From Acidimicrobiales bacterium (GTDB taxonomy: Bacteria > Actinomycetota > Acidimicrobiia > Acidimicrobiales > VFJN01): a stretch of DNA of 64,000 nucleotides. The position numbers were made by a program, and so were the translations under genes. Shown in pieces: positions 43,403 to 52,408 of this stretch; position 1 is the first letter of the stretch, and each line of letters begins with the position of its first letter. The notes under the pieces were generated by a model that worked only from the letters and a program-made list of their open reading frames with translations, was not told where the DNA came from and made no database searches. The DNA lies in NCBI GenBank assembly GCA_035316325.1, contig DATHJB010000172.1, forward strand, positions 44,161-108,160. Direction: 5' to 3'.

Positions 43403-44578
43403 TCAGATCGTGCCCGCTCGGCGCAGCTCCTGGAGTCGGGCGGTGCTGAGCCCGACGAGACCACACCAGATCTCCTCGTTGTGTTCCCCGACCTCGGCTG
43501 CGCCACGCGGGGTGTTCGCCACTCCGGCCACCCTGGGGTGCGGGGCCTGCTGCAGCACGGGACCGAGCACGGGGTCGCCGACCGACACGAGGTAGCCGTC
43601 GGGCGCACCGGGATCCTCCTCGGACACCTCCTGTGCCGTGCGAGCCACCGCAGCGGGCACCCGGGCTGCGTGGCAGCGCCTCACGAGCTCCTCCGCGACC
43701 ATCGATCCTGCCCAGGCCGCCATCGCGGCGCCGATCGGCTTGGCCGCGGTCACGCGGTCGCTTGCGGACCACGAACGTGCTTCCGGCTCGAGACCCACCA
43801 GGTCGACGAGCGCTGCAAACTGAGCATCCGAACTGGCGGCGACGACCACGAAGCGGTCGTCTGCAGCGAGGAACACGCCCGTGGCCGGCAGGTTCGGGTC
43901 TGCGTTCCCAGATCGTGACGGCTCGATCCCACAGCGATCGAGCGCAGCGAACTGCCAACCCAGCGTCCGGACGACGCTGCCGTAGAGCGAGGCGTCAATC
44001 ACCGATCCTTCTCGGGTGCCGACAACGTCTCGGGCGTAGACGGCCACAACCGCCGCCTTGGCCGCCAGGACGCCGGTGAGGTGGTCGGAAATCGTGACGT
44101 TCGACTTCACCGGCGGACCGTCGGCAGGACCGGTCATGTCGAGGAGGCCGCTATAGGCGAGGCCCAGCAGGTCGACGCCGGGCCGGGTGGCGTACGGCCC
44201 ATCCTGGCCGAACACAGAGATACGAACGAGCACGAGGTGGGGGGCCAGATCAGCCGGACCAATGTTCCAACGTTCCATCGTGCCCGGCCGGAAATTCTCG
44301 CAGACCACGTCGGAGGCGGCACACAACCGGCGGAACAGGTCCTGGCCCTCGGGCTTGCGCAGATCGAGGGTCACACTCTTGCGGTGGCGGCCCTCCACCG
44401 ACCACATCAGGGAGTAGTCGTCGGCGAAGGGGCCGAGACGGCGCAGGTACTCACCCACTTCTGGCTGCTCGACCTTGATCACCTCCGCGCCCTGCTCACC
44501 GAGCGTGCCGGCACAGAAGGGCGCAGCCACGCGCGTGCCTACATCGATCACCCGCAGACCTTCGAGCAGTCCCTGCAT
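43403..44578 (-). CDS. CaiB/BaiF-family CoA transferase
   Basis: A 391-residue family III CoA transferase. GTRVAAPFCAGTLGEQGAEVI, the KSVTLDLRKPEG strand, the CoA loop VCENFRPGTMERW and the catalytic aspartate in TISDHLTG are all present. It transfers CoA between carboxylates, forming an aspartyl-CoA intermediate in an interlocked dimer. It is convergent with the regulator (13 bases apart) and divergent from a second CoA transferase at 44657, with site e between. It is very like the enzyme at 50872-52065. Confidence 0.94.
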   Translation of the reverse strand: MQGLLEGLRVIDVGTRVAAPFCAGTLGEQGAEVIKVEQPEVGEYLRRLGPFADDYSLMWSVEGRHRKSVTLDLRKPEGQDLFRRLCAASDVVCENFRPGTMERWNIGPADLAPHLVLVRISVFGQDGPYATRPGVDLLGLAYSGLLDMTGPADGPPVKSNVTISDHLTGVLAAKAAVVAVYARDVVGTREGSVIDASLYGSVVRTLGWQFAALDRCGIEPSRSGNADPNLPATGVFLAADDRFVVVAASSDAQFAALVDLVGLEPEARSWSASDRVTAAKPIGAAMAAWAGSMVAEELVRRCHAARVPAAVARTAQEVSEEDPGAPDGYLVSVGDPVLGPVLQQAPHPRVAGVANTPRGAAEVGEHNEEIWCGLVGLSTARLQELRRAGTI

Positions 44579-44599
44579 TACGCTCCATCTCTAATCGTG

Positions 44600-44615
44600 T
44601 ATCTTTCTATGATAG
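44600..44615. promoter_or_regulatory. Predicted GntR/FadR operator, site e
   Basis: TATCTTTCTATGATAG, a clean inverted repeat TATC-N7-GATA, in the gap between the two divergent CoA transferases. Confidence 0.5.
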
Positions 44616-44656
44616 CCGAACAGGTCGTTGGGCAGTGCGAACGGAGGTGGTGGCCT

Positions 44657-45835
44657 GTGGGCGAGGTCAGGCCGGGACTCGGGGGGATCCGGGGAGTCGT
44701 CGTGGGCGAGTCGCTTGCCGCGACCATCTGGGGCTCCCTCATGGCGGAATACGGCGCAGAGATAATCAAGGTCGAGCCGCCCGGCGGCGACCCGCTCCGG
44801 CGGCTCGGGCCCTTGGTCGACGGCGCCTCCTTGCGATGGAGCAGCAGCGCTCGGGGCCTCCGCAGCGTCACCTGCGACCCTCTGGTCGGCGACGGCGCGG
44901 CCCTGCTCCAGCAACTGCTCGACACCGCAGCGGTGATCTGCGACGGTGCGGGACCGACCGACCTAGCCGCCGCCGGGCTCCACCTCGACGCACGGCGCAG
45001 CGTCGTCGTGCGGGTCCCGGCGATGTCCGAGGCTCCCGGACTCCCCGGCTCGCTCGGTGACGGCCTGATCGGCGCCGCTCACGGCGGTCTCCTCCATGTC
45101 ACGGGCCATCCTGATGGGCCCCCGACCCGCCTGGGCGGTGAGGTGGTGGACCTGCTGACTGCGGCGTATGCCGCGGAAGCCTCCGTCGCTGGTCTCCTTC
45201 GGCGCCATCGGACCGGGCATGGCCTGGAGCTCGATGCCAGCCACAGCGGCGCGGTGCTACGCATTCTTGAATGGACGATCGCGGCGTTTGACGTCAAGGG
45301 CACCGTCCGGCGCCGGGAGGGCAACTTCCCCACCGCGGTCGCACCCATCGGCCTCTATGCGGCAAGCGACGGTGGGTTGGTGGGCATCGTCGGCGCGTCC
45401 GACGCCAACTTCCGGCGGCTTACCGACGCGATGCAGCGGGCCGAGCTGCGGACCGACGAGCGCTTCGCCTCCGGTGCGTTGCGAGCGGAGCACTCGGCCG
45501 ACATCAACAAGATCGTGGGCGAATGGGTGGCGTCGTTACCGTCCCACGAGGTCGTGGAGCGTTGCCACGACCACGGAGTCATCGTCGCCGTGGTGCAACG
45601 GATCAGCGACGTCATCGTGGATCCCCACCTGCTAGCCCGCGGCGACCTCATCGAACTGGTAGACGCGGCCGCCGGGCGGGTCGTCCAGCCCGCCCCACAG
45701 CCCCACAGCCCCCACCACACACGGGACCTTCAGCCGGCGCCAGGCCTCGGCACAAGCAACGACGCCATCTGGATCCAGGAGCTCGGGCTGGATCCAAAGG
45801 AGTACCAGCGGCGCCGCCATGCCGGCGTGCTCTGA
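44657..45835 (+). CDS. CaiB/BaiF-family CoA transferase, divergent
   Basis: A 392-residue family III protein. The catalytic aspartate equivalent is kept (GEVVDLLTA), but the canonical CoA-binding loop ENFRPGT is lost (ICDGAGPTDLAAAG), as is part of the SVTLDLR strand (SVTCDPLVGDG). It may therefore be a poor enzyme alone. Family III transferases are intertwined dimers, so a heterodimer with the divergently encoded enzyme at 43403 is a reasonable inference. The GTG at 44657 has GGAGGT eight bases upstream; an ATG at 44609 lies inside the predicted operator. Confidence 0.88.
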   Translation: MGEVRPGLGGIRGVVVGESLAATIWGSLMAEYGAEIIKVEPPGGDPLRRLGPLVDGASLRWSSSARGLRSVTCDPLVGDGAALLQQLLDTAAVICDGAGPTDLAAAGLHLDARRSVVVRVPAMSEAPGLPGSLGDGLIGAAHGGLLHVTGHPDGPPTRLGGEVVDLLTAAYAAEASVAGLLRRHRTGHGLELDASHSGAVLRILEWTIAAFDVKGTVRRREGNFPTAVAPIGLYAASDGGLVGIVGASDANFRRLTDAMQRAELRTDERFASGALRAEHSADINKIVGEWVASLPSHEVVERCHDHGVIVAVVQRISDVIVDPHLLARGDLIELVDAAAGRVVQPAPQPHSPHHTRDLQPAPGLGTSNDAIWIQELGLDPKEYQRRRHAGVL

Positions 45836-45837
45836 CC

Positions 45838-45872
45838 CCTGTGGCCGGCGCCGGCCCCGGCGGCGCTACAGG
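45838..45872. terminator. Possible bidirectional terminator hairpin
   Basis: CCTGT at 45838 pairs with ACAGG ending at 45872, enclosing a GC-rich inner stem (GCCGGCGCCGGC). It lies in the 30-base gap between convergent genes. Confidence 0.45.
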
Positions 45873-46612
45873 GTGACCAGCGATCCGCCGTCGACCGGGA
45901 GGATCACGCCGTTGACATAAGCCGCACCCGGTGACAGGAGGAAGCAGATGGCCGCCGCCACCTCGGCGGGCTCACCGGCCCGACCCATCGGGTTCCGCTC
46001 GAGGATCGACTGACCCGGCCCGGCAATGAACTCCTCATTTCGCGGCGTGCGGATCACACCGGGAGCGACGGCGTTGGCCCGGATGCCGCCCGGCCGCTGC
46101 AGCGCCAGGAACCGCGTGTACCCGGCGATCGCCGCTTTGGCCGCGGGGTACCAACCCTCGGCACCGACGCCGGTGTGGGTACCGGCCACGGAGGACACGT
46201 TGACAACGGCGTCGCCCTCATGGCGGCCCACCCGCAGCCAGCCCTCGGTCACCATCTCGACGCTTCCCGCCGCAGCCTGCAGGCCGTCCACAAAGGGACG
46301 GGGGAGGTGACTCGTTGGCCCGGCGTTGTTGACGAGGTAGTCGAGGTGGCCCAGGGCCGCGGCGCTGGCCGCGAACGCGCGGTCGATGGCGGCCTGGTCC
46401 GTGATGTCGGCCTCGGCCACCACCACGTCGGCACCGGCACTCCTCAATTGCTCGGCCACCCGCTCGACCGCTTCCGCGGAGATGTCCCAGAGGGCGACCT
46501 TGAGCCCGGCCGCCGCGGCCAACTCGGCGGTGGCGCGGCCGATGCCGCTCCCTGCGCCAGTGACGACCACTGCTCCACCGTCTGGGAACTGCACATGAGC
46601 CCGTTCTGACAT
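45866..46612 (-). CDS. SDR-family oxidoreductase
   Basis: A 248-residue SDR with TGAGSGIG (18-25), NNAG (95-98), Ser140/141, Tyr155-x3-Lys159 and the C-terminal NGVILPVDGG. The ATG at 46612 has AGGAG ten bases upstream. It is last in the leftward unit 48820-45866. It is a probable 3-hydroxyacyl-CoA or cyclic-alcohol dehydrogenase in the island. Confidence 0.93.
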   Translation of the reverse strand: MSERAHVQFPDGGAVVVTGAGSGIGRATAELAAAAGLKVALWDISAEAVERVAEQLRSAGADVVVAEADITDQAAIDRAFAASAAALGHLDYLVNNAGPTSHLPRPFVDGLQAAAGSVEMVTEGWLRVGRHEGDAVVNVSSVAGTHTGVGAEGWYPAAKAAIAGYTRFLALQRPGGIRANAVAPGVIRTPRNEEFIAGPGQSILERNPMGRAGEPAEVAAAICFLLSPGAAYVNGVILPVDGGSLVTL

Positions 46613-46635
46613 GTCGTCAGTACTCCTAGGTCCGG

Positions 46636-47613
46636 CTACTTGAAGGCGATGGCGTTGGCGGGAGACGCCGCTCCGCCGGCGATGCCCAGCGGGGCGGCGG
46701 TGACGAAGAAGTCCCACCCAGAGTGCTCCGCGCAGTCCTGCGCGAGGTCGTCGAGATCGAACAGCTCGCCGAGGGGGATGCCGAGCAACGGGATCACCGA
46801 CCGATGGATCGACAGCTCCCCAACGAGCCGGGCGTCGGCCTCGACCCTGGCCCGATCCTCGTCCGAGGCCCGCGAACCCACCGGCCAGAGCTCCACTGTG
46901 GGGTTGTCAGACACGATGGCTGCCACGCGATGATCCCAGAGCCAGGCAAGCGTCGCATGACCTGGGAGGAGCCCCGCGCACCGAGGGGTGGCCGCCATCG
47001 ACGCCTTCTCCTCCAGGGAGGCGGATCGGTACCAGGACAGCCATCCAGTCCGCATGAAGACCAGGTCACCGAACTCGATGTCGACCCCCTGCCACGAGAG
47101 CACGGCATCAAGGTCGGCGGCAGAGATGCCCTCCGGCTCAACGGGATCCAACGGGCGCCCCCGAGCCTCCCGCCAGCGGGCCACGTCGAGCAGGACCCCT
47201 CGGCCGGCAATACCACGCTTCGCCCACTGATCGATCCCGTGGCACTCCTCCAGGACACCCCCGTACCAGCCGAACACGTGGTGCCGCACGTGGCGGAACC
47301 CGTCCCACTGGCTGGCCAGCTGGGTGTTGAAGCCGTCGAGCACATCGTCGTGGTGCAGCGCGCCGTAGCCGTTCGTGAGCGTATGGGTCGGTGCCGCCCG
47401 GCCGAACAGCGGCGGGTCGATGGCGTCGATCGAAAGCCCCAACGGGAACCGCGCTCCACGGCGGACCAGCCGCGCTGCCCGGGCCACGCGATCGTCGGTC
47501 AGGTGGTTGAGCGCCCCGAGCCCGACCCGGTCTCCCCAAACCTCCCAAGCGGAGCCCGGTGGGTCGTTCTTCAGCAGCTCGGCGTAGCTGGGGAACCGGT
47601 TGGACGAGCTCAC
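46636..47613 (-). CDS. Cyclase / kynurenine-formamidase-like family protein
   Basis: A 325-residue metal-dependent hydrolase of the cyclase family (PF04199-like). SQWDGFRHVRHHVFGWYGG holds the His/Asp metal site in place of the usual HxGTHxD, followed by GIAGRGVLLDVARW and VFMRTGWLSW, which are family landmarks. Members hydrolyse formyl-kynurenine, isatin or cyclic esters and amides. Its GTG overlaps the hydratase stop as GTGA. In this island it could open a lactone or cyclic intermediate. Confidence 0.88.
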   Translation of the reverse strand: MSSSNRFPSYAELLKNDPPGSAWEVWGDRVGLGALNHLTDDRVARAARLVRRGARFPLGLSIDAIDPPLFGRAAPTHTLTNGYGALHHDDVLDGFNTQLASQWDGFRHVRHHVFGWYGGVLEECHGIDQWAKRGIAGRGVLLDVARWREARGRPLDPVEPEGISAADLDAVLSWQGVDIEFGDLVFMRTGWLSWYRSASLEEKASMAATPRCAGLLPGHATLAWLWDHRVAAIVSDNPTVELWPVGSRASDEDRARVEADARLVGELSIHRSVIPLLGIPLGELFDLDDLAQDCAEHSGWDFFVTAAPLGIAGGAASPANAIAFK

Positions 47614-48359
47614 GCCTGGCCCCGGTACGCTCGGCCGGCGTCCTGGACCGAGTCGGCGTCGACGACCCTGTCGGCGATCGCGTCGGCTTCGAAGGCCAGG
47701 GCCTCGGCCAGACTCGCTCCGTCGCCACGGTCGTAGAGATCGAGGAGCGAGAGGACCGAACCCGGGTCAGCCTGGCCGATGAGACCGGCGACCATCGCAG
47801 CTCGCTCCATCAGTTGACTGTGGGGAACGATCTCGTTCACGAGGCCGAGGGAGAGCGCCGTCGCGGCGTCGATCGGCTCGCCCGTCAGCGACATCTGCTT
47901 CGCCGCTCGGACACCGATCGCCCGGGGCAGCATCGCCGTCAAGCCCCACGTTGGCATCGCACCGATGCGAGCGTGCGAGTCGGCGAAGCGGGCCGCATCC
48001 GACCCCAGGATGAAGTCGCACGCCAGGGCCAGCTCCAGGCCACCGCTGACACAGGCGCCGTTGACTGCCGCGATGACCGGCTTGCGGAGCGCGAACAGTG
48101 CTCTCGTGGGGGTGACTCGATAGCGGCGATCATGCGGGTTTAGGCGGTTCGTGCCGAACTCCCCGAAGTCGACGCCGGCACAGAAGGCCGGGTCGGTACC
48201 GGTGATGACGACGGAGCTGACCGACCGATCCGCATCAGCCTCAAGGAGCACAGTGGCGAACTCCTCCCGCATGGCGAGCGACAGCGCATTGCGCTTCTCG
48301 GCCCGGTCGATCCGGATGGTCAGCACGCCGTCGAGTCGGCTGAGATCGAGACCGCTCAT
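47610..48359 (-). CDS. Enoyl-CoA hydratase/isomerase family protein
   Basis: A 249-residue crotonase with AFCAGVDFGEFG and GACVSGGLELALACDF as oxyanion segments. The acid positions read RIGAMPTWGLTAMLP, without Asp or Glu at the second site, so an isomerase, hydrolase or C-C lyase role is as likely as hydration. ATGA overlap with the split-barrel oxidoreductase gene and GTGA overlap with the cyclase gene. Confidence 0.91.
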   Translation of the reverse strand: MSGLDLSRLDGVLTIRIDRAEKRNALSLAMREEFATVLLEADADRSVSSVVITGTDPAFCAGVDFGEFGTNRLNPHDRRYRVTPTRALFALRKPVIAAVNGACVSGGLELALACDFILGSDAARFADSHARIGAMPTWGLTAMLPRAIGVRAAKQMSLTGEPIDAATALSLGLVNEIVPHSQLMERAAMVAGLIGQADPGSVLSLLDLYDRGDGASLAEALAFEADAIADRVVDADSVQDAGRAYRGQA

Positions 48360-48820
48360 CGACCGGGCCGAGACTCGCCGGCCAGCAGACCGTTGTCCCA
48401 GCTGATGACCGATGTAGGACTTACATGAATCACGACCCGCTCTGCATAGTGGGCATTGGTGGCCTGCGAGCGGGCGGCCGGCGCCGTGCGGAAGGCGGCA
48501 TACTTCTCGTCAATGGCCGCCCCGACCGCGGCGATCACGTCTCGGTCGTCCACCACCCGGGCGGCGCCGGATATGTGAATCCCGCGCAGTTCCCGCCATG
48601 CCAGGCCGTCCTGCACGAGGAACGAGACGCGCTCATCGGCCCGGATCCGCGCCACCTTCTTGGCCCGAGCCGGGGTCCGCACGAAGATGGCGCCCTCGCG
48701 AGCCACGAACCACACCGGCAGGGCTACCGGTTCGCCGGAGCTCCGCAGGGATACGAGCACCCCGGTGTGGGCGTGCGTGAGCATGTTCTGCACTGACGCC
48801 TCCGTCATCGCCACACCCAT
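48356..48820 (-). CDS. Pyridoxamine-5'-phosphate-oxidase-like split-barrel protein
   Basis: A 154-residue FMN/F420-binding split barrel (HTGVLVSLRSSGEPVALPVW, KKVARIRADERVSFLVQDG). The family includes F420-dependent reductases and biliverdin reductases, which reduce double bonds. The ATG at 48820 has GAGGGGAA upstream. It is first in the unit reaching 45866, with predicted GntR site f at 48852-48869. Confidence 0.88.
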   Translation of the reverse strand: MGVAMTEASVQNMLTHAHTGVLVSLRSSGEPVALPVWFVAREGAIFVRTPARAKKVARIRADERVSFLVQDGLAWRELRGIHISGAARVVDDRDVIAAVGAAIDEKYAAFRTAPAARSQATNAHYAERVVIHVSPTSVISWDNGLLAGESRPGR

Positions 48821-48851
48821 TGAGTTCCCCTCGTCCTGCTCGCCTAACAAG

Positions 48852-48869
48852 GAATGATTGCATGTTATC
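48852..48869. promoter_or_regulatory. Predicted GntR/FadR operator, site f
   Basis: GAATGATTGCATGTTATC between divergent units. GAATGATTGCATG is the exact reverse complement of the 13-mer in site d. Confidence 0.55.
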
Positions 48870-48909
48870 GTGCCGGAAACGCCCGACGGCATCTCGAAGG
48901 GAGACGACG

Positions 48910-49254
48910 ATGCATGTGAGCCGTGGATCGACCGCAGGATCGACCCCTCACCCGCACTTCTCCGCGCCAGTGCGCTCGAGCCGTCTGGCCGCGGCCGCAC
49001 CGCCGCACGAGGTCGATGTGGCCGAGGTGCGCTGCGAGCCCAGAGCGATGAGCGACTACCACCGCCATCCCGGCGGGCAGATCCTCTACGTGATCGCGGG
49101 TCGGATGCTCGCGGCTGGATCCGAGGATCAGTTCGCGCTTCAGGCGGGCGACGTGCTGGTCACTGAGCCGGGTGAGGCCCATCGACACGGAGCTGCCGAG
49201 GACAGCGGGGTGCGTCTCCTCGCCATGACCTGGGGAGGCACCGAATGGGAGTAG
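48910..49254 (+). CDS. Small cupin-domain protein
   Basis: A 114-residue single cupin with motif 1 YHRHPGGQILYVIAGR and motif 2 PGEAHRHGAAEDS, giving a 3-His/1-Glu-type metal site. The ATG at 48910 follows AAGGGAG. It begins the rightward unit with the acyl-CoA synthetase and CoA transferase. It could be a small dioxygenase, isomerase or ligand sensor; function not shown. Confidence 0.88.
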   Translation: MHVSRGSTAGSTPHPHFSAPVRSSRLAAAAPPHEVDVAEVRCEPRAMSDYHRHPGGQILYVIAGRMLAAGSEDQFALQAGDVLVTEPGEAHRHGAAEDSGVRLLAMTWGGTEWE

Positions 49255-49261
49255 GTGGCCA

Positions 49262-50875
49262 TTGATCGCGCCGACGCACCTCGACGAGCGCCTCGCGGCT
49301 GAGTGGCGGCGGGTCGGCGCGTGGACCGACGAGCTGGTGAGCCAGCTCCTGGATCAACAGGACCCAATGGCGACCGCCATCGTCGAGGGTTCGCGTCGGA
49401 TGAGCTTCGGCGCGCTCACCTCTGCTGCGAAGCGTCTGGCAGTCCGCTTCGCCAACGACGGGATCCGGGCGGGCGACGTCATCTCCATGCAGCTGCCCAA
49501 CTGGTGGGAGGCCGTGGTCGTCAGCCATGCGGCGTTCCGCATCGGGGCCGTGCTCAATCCGCTGCTCCCCGCGCTACGTGCTCGCGACCTCGACTTCATC
49601 TTCGCCGAAGCGAGACCCACCGCGGTCGTCGTCCCAGGCACCTTCAGGTCTACGGATCATCTCGACCGGATCGCGAGCCTCGACAACGCGCCCGGTCTCA
49701 TCTATGGGGTGCGCACCTCGAAGTCCGCGATTCGCTCGCTCGACAGAGATCTCGCCGGAGGACCTGTCGGCGGCCCGTCGGTGGTCGCCCCGACCTGGAC
49801 CGCCGACGACCCGTGCCTGCTGCTGTACACCTCGGGGACATCGTCCGCCCCCAAGGGCGTGTTGCACACGCACAACACGCTGCTCGCCGAGACGAGAGGG
49901 CTGGCCCAAGCCCATCTGATGTCTGATGCCGACGTCGTCCTCCTACCCATGCCGGTCACCCACGTCGGCGGCATGGTCTACGGGGTCCTCATGCCGGCGG
50001 TGGTAGGCCTGCGCTGCGTGTTCCTCGACGTGTGGGACCCGGCTCGGGCGATCGAACTGCTCGCCGACGAGGCGGTCACCGTGCAGATCGGCATGCCGGT
50101 GTTCCTGCGTGGGCTGCTCGACGACCCGTCCTTCCACCCCGGGGCAGGCAAGGCCATGCGACTGTTCTCGATGGGTGGCACCCGCGTCACCCCGGCCGAC
50201 GTCGACGAGGCCGCCAAGCAGCTGGGGTGCTGGTGCAAGCGCAGCTACGGGCTCACCGAGGTACCGACCCTCACGACCGGGCCGGCGACGGACGAGGACC
50301 ATCGGGCATGCACCGACGGCCTCCCCATCGGCCCCTCCCGGGTACGGATCGTTGACCCGGAAGGCACCCTCGTACCGGCCGACACCGCCGGCGAGATCCT
50401 GTGCCAAGCACCCGAAGTCTTCGTCGGCTACCTCACCGCCGAGTTGAACGCCGAGGCCTTCACCGCGGACGGCTGGTTCCGCACGGGCGATGTCGGGATC
50501 CTGTGCTCCCACGGGTTCCTCTCAGTGACCGGTCGCATCAAGGACATCATCATCCGAGGGGGTGAGAACATCTCCCCCAAGGAGGTGGAGGATCTGCTCA
50601 TCCAGCACCCCGACGTGCAGGAGGCGGCGGTCGTGGCCATGCCGGATCGCGTCTACGGCGAGCGGGCCTGCGCCTTCGTGCAGTCCGACGCCACCCTCAC
50701 CCTCGAGGATGTCACCTCGTTCCTCCGGGCGCACGGGGTGGCCAGCTACAAGCTCCCGGAACGCCTCGAGCGGCGAAGCGATCTGCCACGCAACACGACT
50801 GGGAAGCTGCGCAAGGACCTGCTCCGCGCCGAGATAGCCGCAATGCTCGAACACGAAGCCGGTACGTCTGCGTGA
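49262..50875 (+). CDS. Acyl-CoA synthetase (AMP-forming)
   Basis: A 537-residue ANL-superfamily ligase with P-loop LLLYTSGTSSAPKG (187-200), YGLTE, the hinge FRTGDVG, IKDIIIRGGENISPKEVEDL, and the C-terminal lysine in NTTGKLRKD. It activates a carboxylic acid to acyl-AMP and then acyl-CoA, and is the island's intact entry enzyme. It starts at TTG 49262, a few bases after the cupin stop. Its stop overlaps the CoA transferase start as GTGA. The acid is unknown. Confidence 0.93.
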   Translation: MIAPTHLDERLAAEWRRVGAWTDELVSQLLDQQDPMATAIVEGSRRMSFGALTSAAKRLAVRFANDGIRAGDVISMQLPNWWEAVVVSHAAFRIGAVLNPLLPALRARDLDFIFAEARPTAVVVPGTFRSTDHLDRIASLDNAPGLIYGVRTSKSAIRSLDRDLAGGPVGGPSVVAPTWTADDPCLLLYTSGTSSAPKGVLHTHNTLLAETRGLAQAHLMSDADVVLLPMPVTHVGGMVYGVLMPAVVGLRCVFLDVWDPARAIELLADEAVTVQIGMPVFLRGLLDDPSFHPGAGKAMRLFSMGGTRVTPADVDEAAKQLGCWCKRSYGLTEVPTLTTGPATDEDHRACTDGLPIGPSRVRIVDPEGTLVPADTAGEILCQAPEVFVGYLTAELNAEAFTADGWFRTGDVGILCSHGFLSVTGRIKDIIIRGGENISPKEVEDLLIQHPDVQEAAVVAMPDRVYGERACAFVQSDATLTLEDVTSFLRAHGVASYKLPERLERRSDLPRNTTGKLRKDLLRAEIAAMLEHEAGTSA

Positions 50876-52065
50876 GTGAGCCGACTCTGCCGCTGAACGG
50901 GGTGCGCGTGCTCGACGTGGGCACGCGAATCGCGGCGCCCTTCTGCGCGGGAATCCTCGCGGAGCAGGGTGCCGAGGTCATCAAGATCGAGCAGCCCGGC
51001 ACCGGCGACTTCCTTCGATCGCTCGGTCCCTTCCACGACGGCTACTCCCTGTTCTGGGCCGTCGAGGGGCGATCGCGCAAGAGCGTCACACTCGACCTAA
51101 GGCAGCCCCAGGGACAGGCCCTGTTCCGCTCGCTCGCGGGGACGGTGGACATCGTGTGCGAGAACTTCCGGCCTGGGACGATGGAGCGCTGGAGCATCGG
51201 GCCGGCCGACCTCGACCCTCGCCTCGTAATGGTCCGGATCTCCGCCTACGGACAGGATGGTCCTAACGCCGAGCTTCCGGGACAGGATCTGCTCGGAATC
51301 TCCTTCGGTGGCCTACTGAACCTGTGTGGTGAGGCCGACCGACCACCCGTCAAACCCACCATCACCCTTAGCGACCACCTCACCGCCATCTTCGCGGCGC
51401 AGGCCGCCGTGGCGCTCCTGTACGCACGAGACCGCGACGAGGGCGGGACCGGCGGGGTGGTGGATGCCTCCCTCTACGGTGCCGTGCTCCGCGTGCTCGA
51501 GTGGACGATTCCTCACCACGATCGGACCGGGGGAACCCGGGCTCGGGAGGGGAACACCGTGGCGACAGCTGCGCCACTCGGGGTGTTCGAGTCGGGGGAC
51601 GAGCGCTTCGTCTCGGTCGTGGCCGCCTCGGACCCGCATTTCCGGCTGCTCTGCTCGCTGCTGGAGATGCCTGGCGTCCTGGCCGACCCGAGGTTTTCCA
51701 CCGCCCGAGCTCGCGCAGAGCATCGGGATCTGGCGAACGGGTTCTTGGCGGAGTGGGTCGCCCAGCGCTCCGCCGCGACGGCAGTCGACGAGCTCCGCGC
51801 TGCGGGGGTGCCGTCGGCCCTCGTGCAGACGGCGGACGACATCGTGGCCGACCCGCACATCCGCGCTCGCGGCGACCTCGTGGCGGTGGACGACCCCGTG
51901 CTCGGGAGCCTGCTGCAGCAAGCCCCCTATCCGCGACTCAACGGCACCACACCCATACCGACCGGGGCTCCGCTCCTGGGAGCGCACAACACCGAGGTGT
52001 ACTGCGACCTGCTAGGGCTGACCGAGCGCGAGGTCGACGACCTCACCTGTCGTGGCATCATCTGA
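50872..52065 (+). CDS. CaiB/BaiF-family CoA transferase
   Basis: A 397-residue family III CoA transferase with intact ENFRPGTMERW loop and aspartate in TLSDHLTA. It is close to the enzyme at 43403-44578 across its whole length (shared GTRxAAPFCAG, RKSVTLDLR, LLQQAPxPR), so one is a duplicate of the other. It starts at GTG 50872, coupled to the CoA ligase. It is the last gene of its unit. Confidence 0.94.
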   Translation: MSEPTLPLNGVRVLDVGTRIAAPFCAGILAEQGAEVIKIEQPGTGDFLRSLGPFHDGYSLFWAVEGRSRKSVTLDLRQPQGQALFRSLAGTVDIVCENFRPGTMERWSIGPADLDPRLVMVRISAYGQDGPNAELPGQDLLGISFGGLLNLCGEADRPPVKPTITLSDHLTAIFAAQAAVALLYARDRDEGGTGGVVDASLYGAVLRVLEWTIPHHDRTGGTRAREGNTVATAAPLGVFESGDERFVSVVAASDPHFRLLCSLLEMPGVLADPRFSTARARAEHRDLANGFLAEWVAQRSAATAVDELRAAGVPSALVQTADDIVADPHIRARGDLVAVDDPVLGSLLQQAPYPRLNGTTPIPTGAPLLGAHNTEVYCDLLGLTEREVDDLTCRGII

Positions 52066-52074
52066 TCCCCCCAC

Positions 52075-52328
52075 CTACAGTCGAGATGAGAACCACTCAT
52101 TGGCCCGATGACGAAGCCGCTGCGCTCGCGCTCCAACGACTGTCTCCTGCTCGAGGGTGCGGCGGACGCGATGGACGACCGTGCCGTACAGACCCGTCTC
52201 ACCGACGACCTCCGCTATGGACATCCGCGGCCCCGTAGGGCCAGGAGCTCGATCTCGTCCAGGGCGCGCTCAAGGGACCTGAGCGTCGAGCGGTCGCTCC
52301 GACCCTGAGCCTCGACCGCCGTGCTCAT
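52075..52328 (-). pseudogene. IclR-family regulator remnant (HTH only, frameshifted)
   Basis: Starting at ATG 52328, a leftward frame reads TLRSLERALDEIELLALRGR, the opening of IclR regulators, and stops at 52215. One base out of frame it continues as MSIAEVVGETGLYGTVVHRV then RRTLEQETVV, the recognition-helix part. It ends at a stop at 52075 without any effector domain. A former second regulator of the island has therefore been lost. Confidence 0.7.
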
Positions 52329-52408
52329 CCGGGTCCAGCTCCATTGCGACGAGCAGAAACGGCCGAAACCGGCGTCGGGACACCGCCCGGCCAGCCGCCG
52401 GAGTCGCC

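Noticed and set aside
44081..44656. Upstream extension of the CoA transferase at 44657
   Set aside because: It is antisense to the other CoA transferase, crosses the predicted operator, and a GTG with a strong ribosome binding site lies at 44657.
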